NCBI RefSeq assembly: GCF_023159225.1
Contig: NC_063167.1
Location: forward strand, 14,945,360 to 15,009,359
Source of the DNA: Perognathus longimembris pacificus
Lineage: Eukaryota; Chordata; Mammalia; Rodentia; Heteromyidae
DNA length: 64,000 nucleotides
Reading direction: 5' to 3'
Positions 21,001 through 26,329 of the stretch are shown piece after piece; position 1 is the first letter of the stretch, and every line of letters starts with the position of its first letter. The position numbers were made by a program, and so were the translations under genes. The notes below the pieces were generated by a model. It saw only the letters and a program-made list of their open reading frames with translations. It did no database searches and was not told the DNA's origin.

Positions 21001-21637
21001 AGCAAGTTGCTGGACTCTCGGTTGTTAGCCATATGCCTCTGATCTGTTTCTCGGTGAGCTGTCAGAAACAAGGATATGCTAGTACCACAGTTTCCCAAAA
21101 GCTTACTGTAGTTTTTATTTGTTGGTTTTATTTTTTAAGAACGTTTGAGTCAGGCACCAATGGCTCATACCTGTAATCCTAGCTGCTCGGGAGGCTGAGT
21201 AAGATCTGAGGATTAGAAGTTTTAAGCCAACCCCAGCAGAAAAGTTCTTGAGACTCTTACTTCCAGAAGTGGAACTTTGGCTCAAGTGGGTAGAGTGTTA
21301 ATCTTGAGCATGAAAGCTCAAAAGATAGTGCCCAGGCCCAGAGTTCAAGCCCAAGGAGACACACAGACATACACGCACACGCACACATGCCCCTTGGGGT
21401 GAAGATGTAGGGAAGTACCTTTTTATAGGAATTACAGTTGCAGCCTTCACTGTAATTGATTCTGCTCTTTACTCAACGCCTCCCACTGTGTCTCAGGACC
21501 TAACAGTATAATGGTACTTATGGGTTTTTTAGGAGACGGAGAGTGAAGCTGAAGACAACCTTGATGACTTGGAAAAGCACCTGCGAGAAAAGGCCCTGCG
21601 ATCCATGCGCAAGGCTCAAGTGTCCCCGCAGTCTTAG
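1..21637 (+). CDS. SRRM1: SRRM1 (SRm160), 3' part of the gene, 15 coding exons
   Basis: SRRM1 is a nuclear-speckle SR-related protein without an RRM. It works as a splicing coactivator, associates with the exon-junction complex and influences 3'-end formation. The 15 exons join in one frame with matching phases and give about 805 residues; the missing 5' exons would encode roughly the first 113 residues, so the full protein would be about 918 residues, near the human length. Order of regions: end of the PWI domain, a charged helical stretch, RS-rich blocks, a serine run, PPPRRR/PPPKRR proline-arginine repeats, a Lys/His-rich basic block, an Ala/Pro/Val tract, and an acidic tail ending QVSPQS. 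Identification is by recall of the human protein, which matches across every exon. Introns use GT-AG except one GC-AG. Alternative splicing is likely: a 42-nt phase-matched exon and tandem splice sites are visible. The gene lies head-to-tail with CLIC4. Confidence 0.98.
114..308 (-). mobile_element. IDL-Geo SINE
   Basis: Antisense copy: the Geo part (GGGGCTTGAACTCAGGG) comes first and the ID-like head (CCTAGTGG complement) ends at 308. Confidence 0.85.
370..576 (-). mobile_element. IDL-Geo SINE, older subtype
   Basis: Full-length antisense copy that begins with its T-run tail and ends CACATTCCCAGCCC. It carries CATGCATGCTAG, a mark of the older subtype. Confidence 0.9.
775..1010 (-). mobile_element. 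B1-Geo composite SINE
   Basis: Antisense Geo half followed by antisense B1-like half (CTCCTGAGTAGCTAG). Diverged. Confidence 0.75.
1115..1310 (+). mobile_element. IDL-Geo SINE
   Basis: ID-like head with TGGCTTAGTGGAAGAG, then Geo half ending GGACTGGC, about 90 bases before a SRRM1 exon. Confidence 0.85.
1399..1514 (+). CDS. SRRM1: SRRM1 window exon 2 (charged linker, first RS motif)
   Basis: Acceptor CTTTGCAG ends at 1398 and donor GTAATA starts at 1515. The product starts IEQEKLASMKKQDED, continues as an acidic/basic alternating helix-like stretch and ends ERSRSPR, the first RS motif. The exon starts at a codon boundary and ends two bases into an Arg codon. An antisense reading frame across this exon is a shadow. 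Confidence 0.97.
1672..1787 (+). mobile_element. B1 SINE (7SL-type), old
   Basis: Diverged B1 monomer (CCAGCTATCTGGG, CATTCAAGGCCAGC) with A-rich tail. Confidence 0.7.
2030..2880. other. Repeat-free SRRM1 intron segment
   Basis: I recognise no SINE or other repeat in this AT-rich part of the intron between window exons 2 and 3, while most other introns of this gene are SINE-dense. This could mean constraint (splicing control), but that is inference. Confidence 0.4.
2943..3146 (+). CDS. SRRM1: SRRM1 window exon 3 (RS-rich), GC donor
   Basis: Acceptor ATCCTAG ends at 2942. The product contains RRKSRSPSPRRRSS, ERKRSHSRSPRHR and APEKKEKSPELPEP, and ends at EATST. The donor is AG|GCAAGC, so the intron is GC-AG. 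The split Ser codon AG|T joins correctly to the next exon. Continuing through the GC gives a stop at the TAA shortly downstream, so the junction is well supported by phase and by the recalled human sequence ATSTSDIL. Confidence 0.96.
   Translation, partial: TQIQISFPQKTIFPCQEREKAQSFSISPSQNQEPESFPCSRKEGEKSRASRTFFENKRTFGTRGHIY
3174..3342 (+). mobile_element. IDL-Geo SINE, younger subtype, internal deletion in Geo
   Basis: Flanked by ATTTCTAAATCAG duplications at 3161-3173 and 3343-3355. The middle of the Geo monomer is missing. It inserted about 27 bases past a SRRM1 GC donor. Confidence 0.92.
3495..3722 (+). mobile_element. IDL-Geo SINE, younger subtype
   Basis: Full-length copy with long A tail, flanked by AAAAGCGCCCCAG / AAAAGTGCCCCAG. 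Confidence 0.93.
3840..3918 (-). mobile_element. ID-like SINE, antisense
   Basis: T-run then GGGATCAAACCCAGGACCTC, a tRNA-type B-box region in antisense; no Geo half. Confidence 0.65.
3948..4333 (+). mobile_element. IDL-Geo SINE (older), split by a younger copy
   Basis: Older-type head (GTGGCTTCGTAGTAGAG, TACATAAACAG). The Geo half is interrupted at 4098 and resumes at 4302. It ends about 20 bases before the T tract of the next SRRM1 acceptor. Confidence 0.88.
4098..4288 (+). mobile_element. IDL-Geo SINE (younger) nested in an older copy
   Basis: Flanked by a 13-nt duplication AAGAAGCTCAGGG at 4085-4097 and 4289-4301. Confidence 0.92.
4367..4561 (+). CDS. SRRM1: SRRM1 window exon 4 (EPKEPSPEK and RSRSRSKSRSR block)
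   Basis: The acceptor follows a run of about 15 T and GGACAG, ending at 4366; donor GTGGGT starts at 4562. The product runs from SDILKAPKPEPVPEP through a lysine/glutamate-rich segment to a dense RSRSRSKSRSRTRSRS block, the phosphorylatable RS region typical of SR-related splicing factors. A nested SINE pair ends about 25 bases upstream of the T tract, so the branch point may lie in SINE-derived DNA. Confidence 0.97.
4726..4955 (+). mobile_element. B1-Geo composite SINE
   Basis: B1-like head (GCTACTCAGGAGGCTGAG) followed by Geo half (GTGGAGCTGTGGCTCAAGTG). Confidence 0.85.
5096..5215 (+). CDS. SRRM1: SRRM1 window exon 5 (YSPRRRPSPRRR repeats)
   Basis: Acceptor TTTTGGCAG ends at 5095 and donor GTGAGA starts at 5216. 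The product is a run of short PSPRRR repeats followed by PPRRMPPPPRHRRSRSP. Phase is 2 at both ends, so the 120-nt exon could be skipped without a frameshift. Confidence 0.97.
5370..5490 (-). mobile_element. B1 half of a B1-Geo SINE
   Basis: Antisense B1-type segment (GAGTAGCTAGGATTGTAGGC) with no clear Geo half. Confidence 0.65.
5600..5795 (-). mobile_element. IDL-Geo SINE
   Basis: Full-length antisense copy flanked by GTTACAATG duplications. Confidence 0.88.
5900..6093 (-). mobile_element. IDL-Geo SINE
   Basis: Full-length antisense copy from TTGCCAGTCCTGGGG to ATTCCCATCCC. Confidence 0.88.
6328..6515 (-). mobile_element. B1-Geo composite SINE
   Basis: Diverged antisense copy: Geo half, then GTTAATTGGAGATA linker, then B1-like half. 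Confidence 0.7.
6681..6846 (-). mobile_element. IDL-Geo SINE, head truncated
   Basis: Antisense Geo half intact; the ID-like head stops after GTATACA and its last part is missing. Confidence 0.82.
6882..7060 (+). mobile_element. IDL-Geo SINE
   Basis: Near full-length sense copy with a small deletion in the head; it lies opposite to the preceding copy, giving an inverted pair. Confidence 0.85.
7180..7256 (+). mobile_element. Geo tail fragment
   Basis: Only the last part of Geo (GTGCCCAGGCCCCTGAGTTC) and a poly-A tail remain. Confidence 0.7.
7594..7868 (+). CDS. SRRM1: SRRM1 window exon 6 (serine run, SPPKKPPKR, SPPRRRHRP)
   Basis: Acceptor TTCTACAG ends at 7593. The product has SASLSGSSSSSSSSRSRS, then PPKKPPKRTSSPPRKTRR and proline-rich SP motifs, ending GRTSGK. 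Two donors lie 6 nt apart: GTAAAG at 7863 and GTAAAA at 7869. The distal one is chosen because it keeps Gly-Lys as in the recalled human protein; the proximal one would delete these two residues in frame. Confidence 0.96.
7929..8127 (+). mobile_element. B1-Geo composite SINE
   Basis: B1-like head (TCAGGAGGCTGAGATCTGAG), AATTAACCACCAG linker, Geo half and A tail. Confidence 0.88.
8168..8383 (-). mobile_element. IDL-Geo SINE, younger subtype
   Basis: Full length, flanked by a 15-nt duplication CCTTTTGGATTTCTT (8153-8167 and 8384-8398). Confidence 0.95.
8995..9198 (-). mobile_element. IDL-Geo SINE, younger subtype
   Basis: Full length, flanked by GTCCTTGTATAT duplications (8983-8994, 9199-9210). 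Confidence 0.95.
9290..9418 (-). mobile_element. Geo-containing SINE fragment with TG-rich tail
   Basis: Antisense Geo segment preceded by CATATGCATGTGTACATGCA; this tail also appears inverted at 10185-10235. Confidence 0.65.
9672..9761. repeat. 45-bp tandem duplication
   Basis: Two adjacent 45-base units beginning CGCGAGTAAAACTT (9672-9716, 9717-9761) that differ at one base. Confidence 0.95.
9965..10235 (+). mobile_element. B1-Geo composite SINE with CA/TG-rich tail
   Basis: B1 head, Geo half, then a tail with ATTGGTATATGTGCATGCAC and (CA)n. Confidence 0.78.
10338..10418 (+). CDS. SRRM1: SRRM1 window exon 7 (VTKHKGTEKRESPSPAPK)
   Basis: Acceptor CTTTTCAG ends at 10337 and donor GTAAGT starts at 10419. 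The 81-nt exon is phase 1 at both ends and could be an in-frame cassette. The product includes KRESPSPAPKPRKVELSES, a short basic and SP-containing linker. Confidence 0.97.
10452..10720 (+). mobile_element. IDL-Geo SINE with duplicated 3' tail
   Basis: Full copy to about 10644 plus a second partial Geo tail (10662-10712), all inside one duplication AGAAATATGTGCTATG (10436-10451, 10721-10736). Confidence 0.9.
10772..10801. repeat. (GT)n microsatellite
   Basis: About 12-13 GT units in a SRRM1 intron. Confidence 0.9.
10853..11040 (-). mobile_element. B1-Geo composite SINE, diverged
   Basis: Antisense Geo half (CTACCACTTGAGCCACAC) then B1-like remnant. Confidence 0.65.
11112..11313 (+). mobile_element. 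B1-Geo composite SINE
   Basis: B1 head fragment, AATTAACCACTAAAAACC linker, Geo half, C and A runs at the tail; it ends about 75 bases before a SRRM1 exon. Confidence 0.82.
11389..11475 (+). CDS. SRRM1: SRRM1 window exon 8 (EEDKGGKMAAADSVQQRR)
   Basis: Acceptor TCTTTCAG ends at 11388 and donor GTATGA starts at 11476. The product is non-RS and glutamine/arginine-rich, ending QNQQSSS. Its 87-nt length and phase 1 at both ends make it a possible in-frame cassette. Confidence 0.97.
11529..11713 (+). mobile_element. B1-ID composite SINE (B1-dID type)
   Basis: 7SL-type B1 half (GTGATCCCAGCACTTAGG) followed by an ID/tRNA-like half (TAGCTTAGTGGTAGAGCATG). Confidence 0.75.
11795..11975 (-). mobile_element. 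Diverged antisense SINE (B1 half plus second monomer)
   Basis: Contains GCCACTTGAACTATACTTC and a B1-like end (AGTGAGCCACCAG). Confidence 0.6.
12029..12059 (+). pseudogene. Decayed copy of the start of SRRM1 window exon 9
   Basis: TTCTAG followed by GCTCTCCCTCCTTAGAAGAT closely resembles the real exon start (GCTCTTCCTCCTCCTCAGAA) about 60 bases downstream. If its acceptor at 12031-12032 were used, the frame would hit TAG at 12044-12046. Confidence 0.65.
12063..12089. repeat. (TTTA)n microsatellite forming a splice acceptor tract
   Basis: About six TTTA units end directly in the TTTAG acceptor of window exon 9. Confidence 0.9.
12090..12234 (+). CDS. SRRM1: SRRM1 window exon 9 (DSGSSSSSEDERPKRS)
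   Basis: The acceptor is a TTTA repeat ending in TTTAG at 12089; donor GTAACA starts at 12235. The product moves from an acidic serine cluster (SSSSSEDERPKR, a likely CK2-type phosphorylation stretch) to RRRRHSPSRSASPSPRK, ending ETSPR. A decayed copy of the exon start lies about 60 bases upstream (12029-12059). Confidence 0.96.
12441..12651 (-). mobile_element. B1-Geo composite SINE
   Basis: Antisense Geo half, GTTAATTGGAGATA linker, B1 half ending CACTGGCACCCGGC. Confidence 0.85.
12879..12920 (+). CDS. SRRM1: SRRM1 window exon 10, 42-nt cassette (MQMGKRWQSPVTK)
   Basis: Acceptor GCTGTCAG ends at 12878 and donor GTTGGT starts at 12921. The 42-nt exon is phase 2 on both sides and encodes 14 residues, MQMGKRWQSPVTK plus part of the next Ser. 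I recall this segment in a human SRRM1 isoform. The small size and matching phase suggest alternative inclusion. Confidence 0.92.
12921..13673. other. Repeat-free SRRM1 intron segment after the 42-nt exon
   Basis: About 750 bases directly downstream of the small cassette exon carry no recognisable SINE. The segment is AT-rich. It is a candidate for conserved intronic splicing control of the cassette; no specific motif is claimed. Confidence 0.4.
13688..13878 (+). mobile_element. IDL-Geo SINE, younger subtype
   Basis: Flanked by AATTACATTAGTGG / AATTACATCAGTGG. Confidence 0.92.
13893..14440. other. Repeat-free SRRM1 intron segment
   Basis: AT-rich intron sequence between an IDL-Geo copy and a block of three minus-strand SINEs. 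No feature recognised. Confidence 0.4.
14446..14684 (-). mobile_element. B1-Geo composite SINE
   Basis: Antisense copy with Geo half and B1 half (CCTGAGTAGCTAGAATTAC). Confidence 0.85.
14694..14886 (-). mobile_element. IDL-Geo SINE
   Basis: Antisense copy ending CATTTTCCCAGCCC. Confidence 0.88.
14896..15100 (-). mobile_element. IDL-Geo SINE, older subtype
   Basis: Antisense copy whose tail has become a C run at 14896-14910; CATGCATGCTAG present. Confidence 0.87.
15284..15394 (+). CDS. SRRM1: SRRM1 window exon 11 (SRRRRSPSPPPTRRRR)
   Basis: The acceptor region reads TATAGTAGTAG, giving three possible in-frame AG sites at 15283, 15286 and 15289. The first gives SSRRRRSPSPPP. Donor GTACTG starts at 15395. 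The product is a proline-arginine repeat region with PPPTRRRRSPSPAPPPRR. Phase is 2 at both ends. Confidence 0.95.
15515..15715 (+). mobile_element. B1-ID composite SINE
   Basis: B1 half (GTAATCCCAGCACTTTG) then an ID half close to tRNA-Ala (GGGATGTAGCTCAATGGCAA). Confidence 0.82.
16070..16232 (-). mobile_element. IDL-Geo SINE, head truncated
   Basis: T-run tail and Geo half intact; the ID-like head stops after CGAACCCAGGG. Confidence 0.85.
16570..17034 (+). CDS. SRRM1: SRRM1 window exon 12, largest exon (PPPRRR/PPPKRR repeats)
   Basis: Acceptor TTTTTCCTAG ends at 16569. The 465-nt exon encodes tandem SPxPPPKRR-type repeats (TPSPPPRRRSPSPRRYSPP, then several PPPKRR units), RS/SP-rich segments and VSRTPEPKKPKK. 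The donor is AA|GTAAAAA at 17035; reading through it would give an immediate TAA. The two leftover bases complete a Lys codon with the first base of the next exon. Confidence 0.97.
17320..17546 (+). mobile_element. B1-Geo composite SINE
   Basis: Full B1 head, linker and Geo half ending in TTACAACCGACC. Confidence 0.88.
17746..17941 (+). CDS. SRRM1: SRRM1 window exon 13 (AASPSPQSIRRVSSSRSV)
   Basis: A long C/T tract ends in TCCAG at 17745; donor GTATGT starts at 17942. The product includes SIRRVSSSRSVSGSPEP, AAKKPPAPPSPVQSQSP and NWSPAVPVKKAKSPTPSP, ending SPAR at a codon boundary. Confidence 0.97.
18040..18235 (-). mobile_element. B1-Geo composite SINE, diverged
   Basis: Antisense remnants of Geo (GCCACTTGAGACATAGCTC) and B1 (AACTAGGATTACAGTGTGAG). 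Confidence 0.65.
18428..18632 (+). mobile_element. IDL-Geo SINE, older subtype
   Basis: Head with TAGCATGCATGAAG and TTCCTCAGTACCACAT, then Geo half and A tail. Confidence 0.88.
18660..18892 (+). mobile_element. B1-Geo composite SINE
   Basis: B1 head (GGCTCACACCTGTAATC), Geo half ending GGACTGGCACC. Confidence 0.87.
18912..18950. repeat. AT-rich palindromic repeat
   Basis: TATATAATATATATTATATA-type sequence, self-complementary, in a SRRM1 intron. Confidence 0.85.
19184..19379 (-). mobile_element. IDL-Geo SINE, older subtype
   Basis: Antisense copy with CATGCATGCTAGGCAAGC. Confidence 0.9.
19408..19630 (+). mobile_element. B1-Geo composite SINE
   Basis: Diverged B1 head then Geo half; a G run follows at 19646. 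Confidence 0.78.
20227..20430 (+). mobile_element. IDL-Geo SINE (first of an inverted pair at one target)
   Basis: Younger-type copy with AAATAA-rich tail, flanked by TTTAGACAG at 20218-20226 and 20431-20439. Confidence 0.93.
20440..20655 (-). mobile_element. IDL-Geo SINE (second of an inverted pair at one target)
   Basis: Antisense copy flanked by TTTAGACAG at 20431-20439 and 20656-20664, the same target as its neighbour. Confidence 0.93.
20713..20922 (+). CDS. SRRM1: SRRM1 window exon 14 (Lys/His-rich basic block and Ala/Pro/Val tract)
   Basis: Acceptor GGAATTGTAG ends at 20712 and donor GTAAGC starts at 20923. The product starts NSDQEGGGKKKKKKKDKKHK, repeats KKHKKHKK units, then enters a low-complexity tract rich in Ala, Val and Pro (VAPVTAAPVAPAAVV) and ends EPEALPEPKK. 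The Ala tract differs visibly from the recalled human version. Two oppositely oriented SINEs end about 58 bases upstream of the exon. Confidence 0.97.
21150..21362 (+). mobile_element. B1-Geo composite SINE
   Basis: B1 head (GCTGCTCGGGAGGCTGAG), Geo half; followed by an ACAC-rich tail. Confidence 0.83.
21533..21637 (+). CDS. SRRM1: SRRM1 last coding exon (acidic tail, stop)
   Basis: Acceptor TTTTTTAG ends at 21532. The frame reads ETESEAEDNLDDLEKHLREK and ends KAQVSPQS with TAG at 21635-21637, matching the recalled mammalian C terminus. Confidence 0.98.
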   Translation, partial: ETESEAEDNLDDLEKHLREKALRSMRKAQVSPQS

Positions 21638-22585
21638 GTGGAAATGTTTGTTACGATGTAAATTTTATTTGGTTTGTACTCAATTCAATTTCAAAATTGC
21701 TAAAATGTGTTTGAGCTTTAGACTATAACATTTGTTGTAATAATTGCTAGGTTGAAGTTCACCATGTAAAAAAGGGCATGGATTTACATTGCAAAGGTGT
21801 CCACAGTGTATTCGTGACATTCTTACATTGACAGCTGACATCATTCATTTACAGTGAAATATTTTAAGCCAAAAAAAGTAATCTCCTTTTCAAAAAAGGG
21901 GGTTTAAAGATTGTTGGCATTCTTCTTGTTCCTTTAAATGCCCCTGGCTATTCTAGAGGGTGTTTTTTGTCTCCCTCCTTTCTTTTTGATCCTTTACTTT
22001 TTCTTATCTTTAACATCCATGTAAGTTATGCTTCCAACCTTACATGGTTTGAAAGCTTGCCCAGAGATAAGACCACTGTTGAACTACCACAAAGTATAAA
22101 TGAGTATTTTAATGCCACAACCTTTCCTGTTGCCTGTGGAGTCTCTGCTGAAAAGAATCAGGATTTGAGCTCTAGAATAAGACAAATGCGAGCATGTTGT
22201 TTGCCAGGACACTGTGGGTTTATATTGATGTGTAACAAATTGATTCAGAACACTGGAATTTCATTCTACTCTGTTCTGATTGATTTTTTTTCCCTCTTTT
22301 GTAAAGGCAATTAGTCCCAGGAAGGATCCTTCAGTTATATAAAATTTTGTTTCATAGAATGTCATGGCTCCATTCATATTTTTGTCTTGTTCTTCCAACT
22401 TGGTATATACAACTTTTTTCAGAGCTCTTGTACTTGGAACGTTGGAAGGGCCCAAACTTTGAAATAGTGTCTTGGTTTCACTGTTTCTTTTTTTTTTTTT
22501 TTCGTTTGTTTTTGTTTGTTTTTTTTTTAACTAAAGCTATATAAAGCTTGTGGATTAAACAGAATAAATTTCTAAATTTAAAAAT
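21638..22585 (+). other. SRRM1: SRRM1 3' untranslated region
   Basis: AT-rich, repeat-free sequence from the stop codon to just beyond the only good polyadenylation signal (AATAAA at 22563). It contains a long T run at about 22490-22530. The cleavage point near 22585 is estimated from the signal. Confidence 0.85.
22563..22568 (+). promoter_or_regulatory. SRRM1: SRRM1 polyadenylation signal AATAAA
   Basis: Canonical AATAAA about 925 bases after the stop codon, with GT/T-rich sequence following the likely cleavage point. It is the only canonical hexamer I saw in the 3' UTR. Confidence 0.85.
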
Positions 22586-22832
22586 GTTTGCCACTCACTT
22601 TTGTTTCAGTACTTAAGGAACACTGTCTTTCTTAGAAGTCCTAGAGGGTCTATCTATATTTTTATTTACCTTTTTGGTTCAGTGGAAGTTGAGTTGTGCA
22701 GGGAAAATAAAAGGTGATGAAACTGAGGCTTACTATCTTCATTTAATCATTTCTCTGTTGAGTACTTCAGAGAGAGCAGATATGGTGGGGGCGGGAACAC
22801 ATGGCAGCAATACACTGGATATTTATTTATTT

Positions 22833-23023
22833 TGCCAGTCCTGGGGCTTGAACTCGGGGCTTGAGCACTGTCCTTGGCTTCTTTTTGCTCAAGGCTAGCA
22901 CTCTACCACTTGAGCCACAGCACCACTTCTGGCTTTTTCTGTATATGTGGTGCTGAGGAAGTAAACCCAGGGCTTCATGCATGCTAAGCAAGCACTCTAC
23001 CACTAAGCCACATTCCCAGCCCC
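22833..23023 (-). mobile_element. IDL-Geo SINE, older subtype
   Basis: Antisense full-length copy, the first repeat downstream of SRRM1. Confidence 0.9.
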
Positions 23024-23024
23024 A

Positions 23025-24150
23025 GTCTAGCCATTTCTTAGCCCTGCTATCACGAGCCTCCATTCTCTTTCCTTGCAGAGAGCAGTATCATCCATTTTGC
23101 CACATTGAACAATGAATTTAGTCATTCTTTTAGGTAGAGAAGGTATGGCTTATGGTTCACCATTCGAGTTACAACGTGGGTTCCAGGAGACAGTGCTGGC
23201 TTCTGTCTTTGGTCTTCAGTGGAGCCTTTGAAATTTGGTTTAGTTTGTCTTTTATCATCGGTGGCCTTCCCTGCACTACTAGTCCCTTGTTTTGGGGTTG
23301 CAACCCTTGTTTGGGGTTGCAGAGTCAGCAACCCAAGTGCAGTCCAGGCTTAGGGGTAGGGTAGTTTCTTCACAAAAGCCCAGTGAGTCACTCTGCTTCC
23401 AGGCCAAGCAATGGGAGGGAAGGAGAGAAGAGGAATGGAGAATCACACGAGAAACAGATAAGGTGTCAGAAGGGCCTCAACAGAGGTACTGGAATGAAGT
23501 TCTTTACACTCATCCTCCAAGGTCCTGGACTCCCATTTGTTGAATTCCTAAAACACCTGAGATGTCAGTGGAGTTGCAGCCCTGGCTGTGGTGCCAGAGG
23601 GGCTGGGCTTTCCTAACATCTCCACCCCCACTGCTCAAGACAGGCAGTGTTCCTGAAGCTCAAGATGCTTGAGCCTTTGAACCATGCCTGCTGCCCCCCA
23701 TTCCTAGAAGGCACTTCTCCAATACCTACCTAATTCCATCTCCTTTGTTCTCATGCACAGCGATTATCACTACCTACAATTCATTTCTTGGGCCCCAGGA
23801 GCTTGGGCTTATTTATAGCTGGGTGGCTAGTGGCCCCTAGCAGAGGCACAGGTATTTGATAAATGATTGAGGAAATGAATTGGTTGTCATCATCTCTGTA
23901 CTTGCCAGATGCTACTAGTGTTAGGTGAAGCAAATGAGAAGACATGATTGTTGTCCCCAGGGGATGTTTGCCCACGCAGGACAGGTATGCAAGCAAATGA
24001 CAGAGTGGATGAGACAGAGTCTGGCAAATCAGGATTTCTGTCCCCTTCTACTGTATGGCCCCAGGCAAGTTACTTCCCAGAGGAGTTGAGAGTGAAATTG
24101 AAATCTGCCTCTGGGTTTTAAGGGTTCTCCCCCTCCCCCACCTACTTGTG
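23025..24150. other. Intergenic sequence without gene; old MIR-like remnant near its end
   Basis: No coding pattern. About 24005-24115 resembles a MIR element (GGCCCCAGGCAAGTTACTT). The rest is unassigned. Confidence 0.5.
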
Positions 24151-24345
24151 GAGTTTTAATTCAGGGCTCTTTTTGCTCAAAGCTAGCACTCTACCCCTTT
24201 GAGCCAGAGTGTGCCACTTGTGGTTTTCTGGTGGTTAGAGATAAGTCTCACATACTTTTCTGCCTGGGCTGGCTTTGAACTGTGATCCTCAGATCTCAGC
24301 CTCCTGAGTAACTAGGATTACAGGTGTGAGCCACCCATGTCCAGT
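24150..24345 (-). mobile_element. B1-Geo composite SINE
   Basis: Antisense copy; 5' part of Geo diverged, B1 half clear (CTCAGCCTCCTGAGTAACTA). Confidence 0.8.
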
Positions 24346-24355
24346 GAGATAAAGT

Positions 24356-24446
24356 CTATGTTGCCCAGTGTGCCCTCAAAGTTGTGATCCTCCTCCTGCT
24401 TGGCTTCTGAATGCCATGATTTTAAAGTGTACTACTGTGCCCAGCT
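24356..24446 (-). mobile_element. B1 SINE, old
   Basis: Antisense B1 remnant (CCTCAAAGTTGTGATCCTCC). Confidence 0.65.
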
Positions 24447-24559
24447 GATTTTGAAGATTTAAATGTGTTGATACAAAGTAAAAATGCCAGACAAGTTTCT
24501 GTTTTTACTTAGAATGCATTCCATCCTAGTAAGTATGGCAAATTTTAGATTATTAGGAT

Positions 24560-24636
24560 TTGTTTTTCCAGAGCTGAGGACCGAACTGGTGCTCGCCAGG
24601 CAGGCACTCTTCCACTGAGCTACATCCCCCGCCCCA
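24560..24636 (-). mobile_element. ID-like SINE with target duplication
   Basis: Antisense ID-type monomer flanked by AAATTTTAGATTATTA on both sides; no Geo half. Confidence 0.8.
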
Positions 24637-24659
24637 AATTTTAGATTATTAATAGGAAT

Positions 24660-25078
24660 TTTAGCCAGGTGCTGGTGGTTCATGCCTGTAATCCTAGCTA
24701 CTTAGAAGGCTGAGATCTGAGGATTATGCTTCTGGGGCTGGGGATATGGCCTAGTGGCAAGAGTGCTTGCCTCATACAAGAAGCCCTGGGTGTTCAATTC
24801 CTGGGTGTCCAATACAGAAAATGGCCAGAAGTGGCGCTGTGGCTCAAGTGGTAGAGTGCTAGCCTTGAGCAAAAAGAAGCCAGGGACAGTGCTCAGGCCC
24901 TGAGTCCAAACCCCAGGACTGGCAAAAAACAAAACAAGGATTATGCTTCAAAGCCTGCCCTGACAGGAAAGTTTGCGAGACTCTTTATTTCCAATAAACT
25001 ACTCTTAAAAAGACAGGAGTGGTGCTGTGGCTCTAGTGGTAGAGCCCTACCCTTGAGCAAAAGAAGCTCAGGGATTTT
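24660..25078 (+). mobile_element. B1-Geo SINE split by an IDL-Geo copy
   Basis: B1 head to 24732; it resumes at 24937 with the rest of B1 and Geo. Confidence 0.88.
24733..24936 (+). mobile_element. IDL-Geo SINE nested in B1-Geo
   Basis: Flanked by AGGATTATGCTTC (24720-24732, 24937-24949). Confidence 0.93.
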
Positions 25079-25204
25079 TTTTTTTTTTTTGCCAGTACTG
25101 GAGTTTGAACACCAAGCCTTGGACTCTTCCTTAACTTGCTTACTTCGTAGGCACCCACTTAAACCACACTCCAGTAGTCTTGAAAGAACAGTTAATTATC
25201 AGAA

Positions 25205-25420
25205 AGGTGGGTGCTGGTGGCTCCACCTGTGACCTTAGCTACTCAGGAGGCTGAGATCTGAGGATTGTGGTTCAAAGACAGCCCAGGCAGGAAAGTCCAT
25301 GAGAATCCAATTAACCATCAGAAAACTGGAAGTGGCTCTCAGTGGTAGAGCATTAGCCTTCAGTGAAAAGGGTTAAGGACAGTGTTTCTGCCCTGAGTTC
25401 AAGCCCCATGACCAACCAAA
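25205..25420 (+). mobile_element. B1-Geo composite SINE
   Basis: B1 head, AATTAACCATCAG linker and shortened Geo half. Confidence 0.85.
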
Positions 25421-25429
25421 AGGAAAAAA

Positions 25430-26097
25430 AGGGGGGATCTGGGTCACTGAGGGAGGGCTCCTGAACCAACCCCAATTCCTCCCAACTTCCTGTCAGCAGT
25501 CTTCTCAGACCCGAACACTAGGTGGCGCCAGGGCCTGAGTGACCATTCTCTATCCCATCTTCCTGCAGTGGGAGGCCTGCTTTGGTGCCCAGATGTTCTC
25601 CATGGGAACCACAGCTGGAGTTCCTCAGCAGGGACTCCCCCAGCTCTCTCCACCTCTCACTTGGCCTGCAGGATGACAGAAGTGCAGTACCCCTGAGGAT
25701 CTGCGTCTGGGGGGAGTCGAGTAGTTTAGGGTCCTGTCTTTCGCCTTAACTTCAGTCACATTCTCAGGATGCTCTGTAGCTGTCGCTAGGAAATCTGTCC
25801 CTGTGTGCCCCTCCCTCCCCCCCCAGCATGTAATCCCAACCACTCCCCACCAGGGCCACTGGAGTCCCATGTAATGAGGTGGCTACCTGGGGTGGAGGAG
25901 GCCTGGTGGCTTGAGCAGAGTGGCTATTTCCTTGGGGGCCAGGGATCTGCCAAGAAAAGTTAGAAGGGCTTGGGAGAGGGAGAGGTTGCTTATGGCTTGT
26001 ACAGGAATTATAAGAGATCTAATGTTTTTTCCTGGGTCGGTGCATGGAGGCAGAGGCATGGGAGCTGGGAGTGCAGCATTCTCACTGCCATAAAAGG
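25430..26097. other. Intergenic unique sequence
   Basis: Moderately GC-rich, no repeat and no credible coding frame recognised. Confidence 0.4.
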
Positions 26098-26325
26098 AGC
26101 CCAGTGGTTGGAATGACACCTGTAATCCTAGCTACTTGGGAAACAGATCTGAGGATTGTGGTTCGAAGCCAGCCTGGGTAGAAAAGTCTGTGAGGCTCTT
26201 ATTTCCAATTAACCATCAAAAATCTAGAATTAGAGCTGTGGCTCAAGTGGTAGAGCACCAGCCTTGAGTGGCAAAGGCTAAAAGGCAGGGCCCAAATCCT
26301 GAGTTCAAGTCCTAGGACAGGCACA
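26098..26325 (+). mobile_element. B1-Geo composite SINE
   Basis: B1 head, AATTAACCATCAAAAATC linker and Geo half. Confidence 0.86.
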
Positions 26326-26329
26326 CAGA

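Noticed and set aside
21967..22314. 115-codon frame in the SRRM1 3' UTR
   Set aside because: It lies wholly in the 3' UTR after the genuine stop, with no domain or initiation context to support translation.
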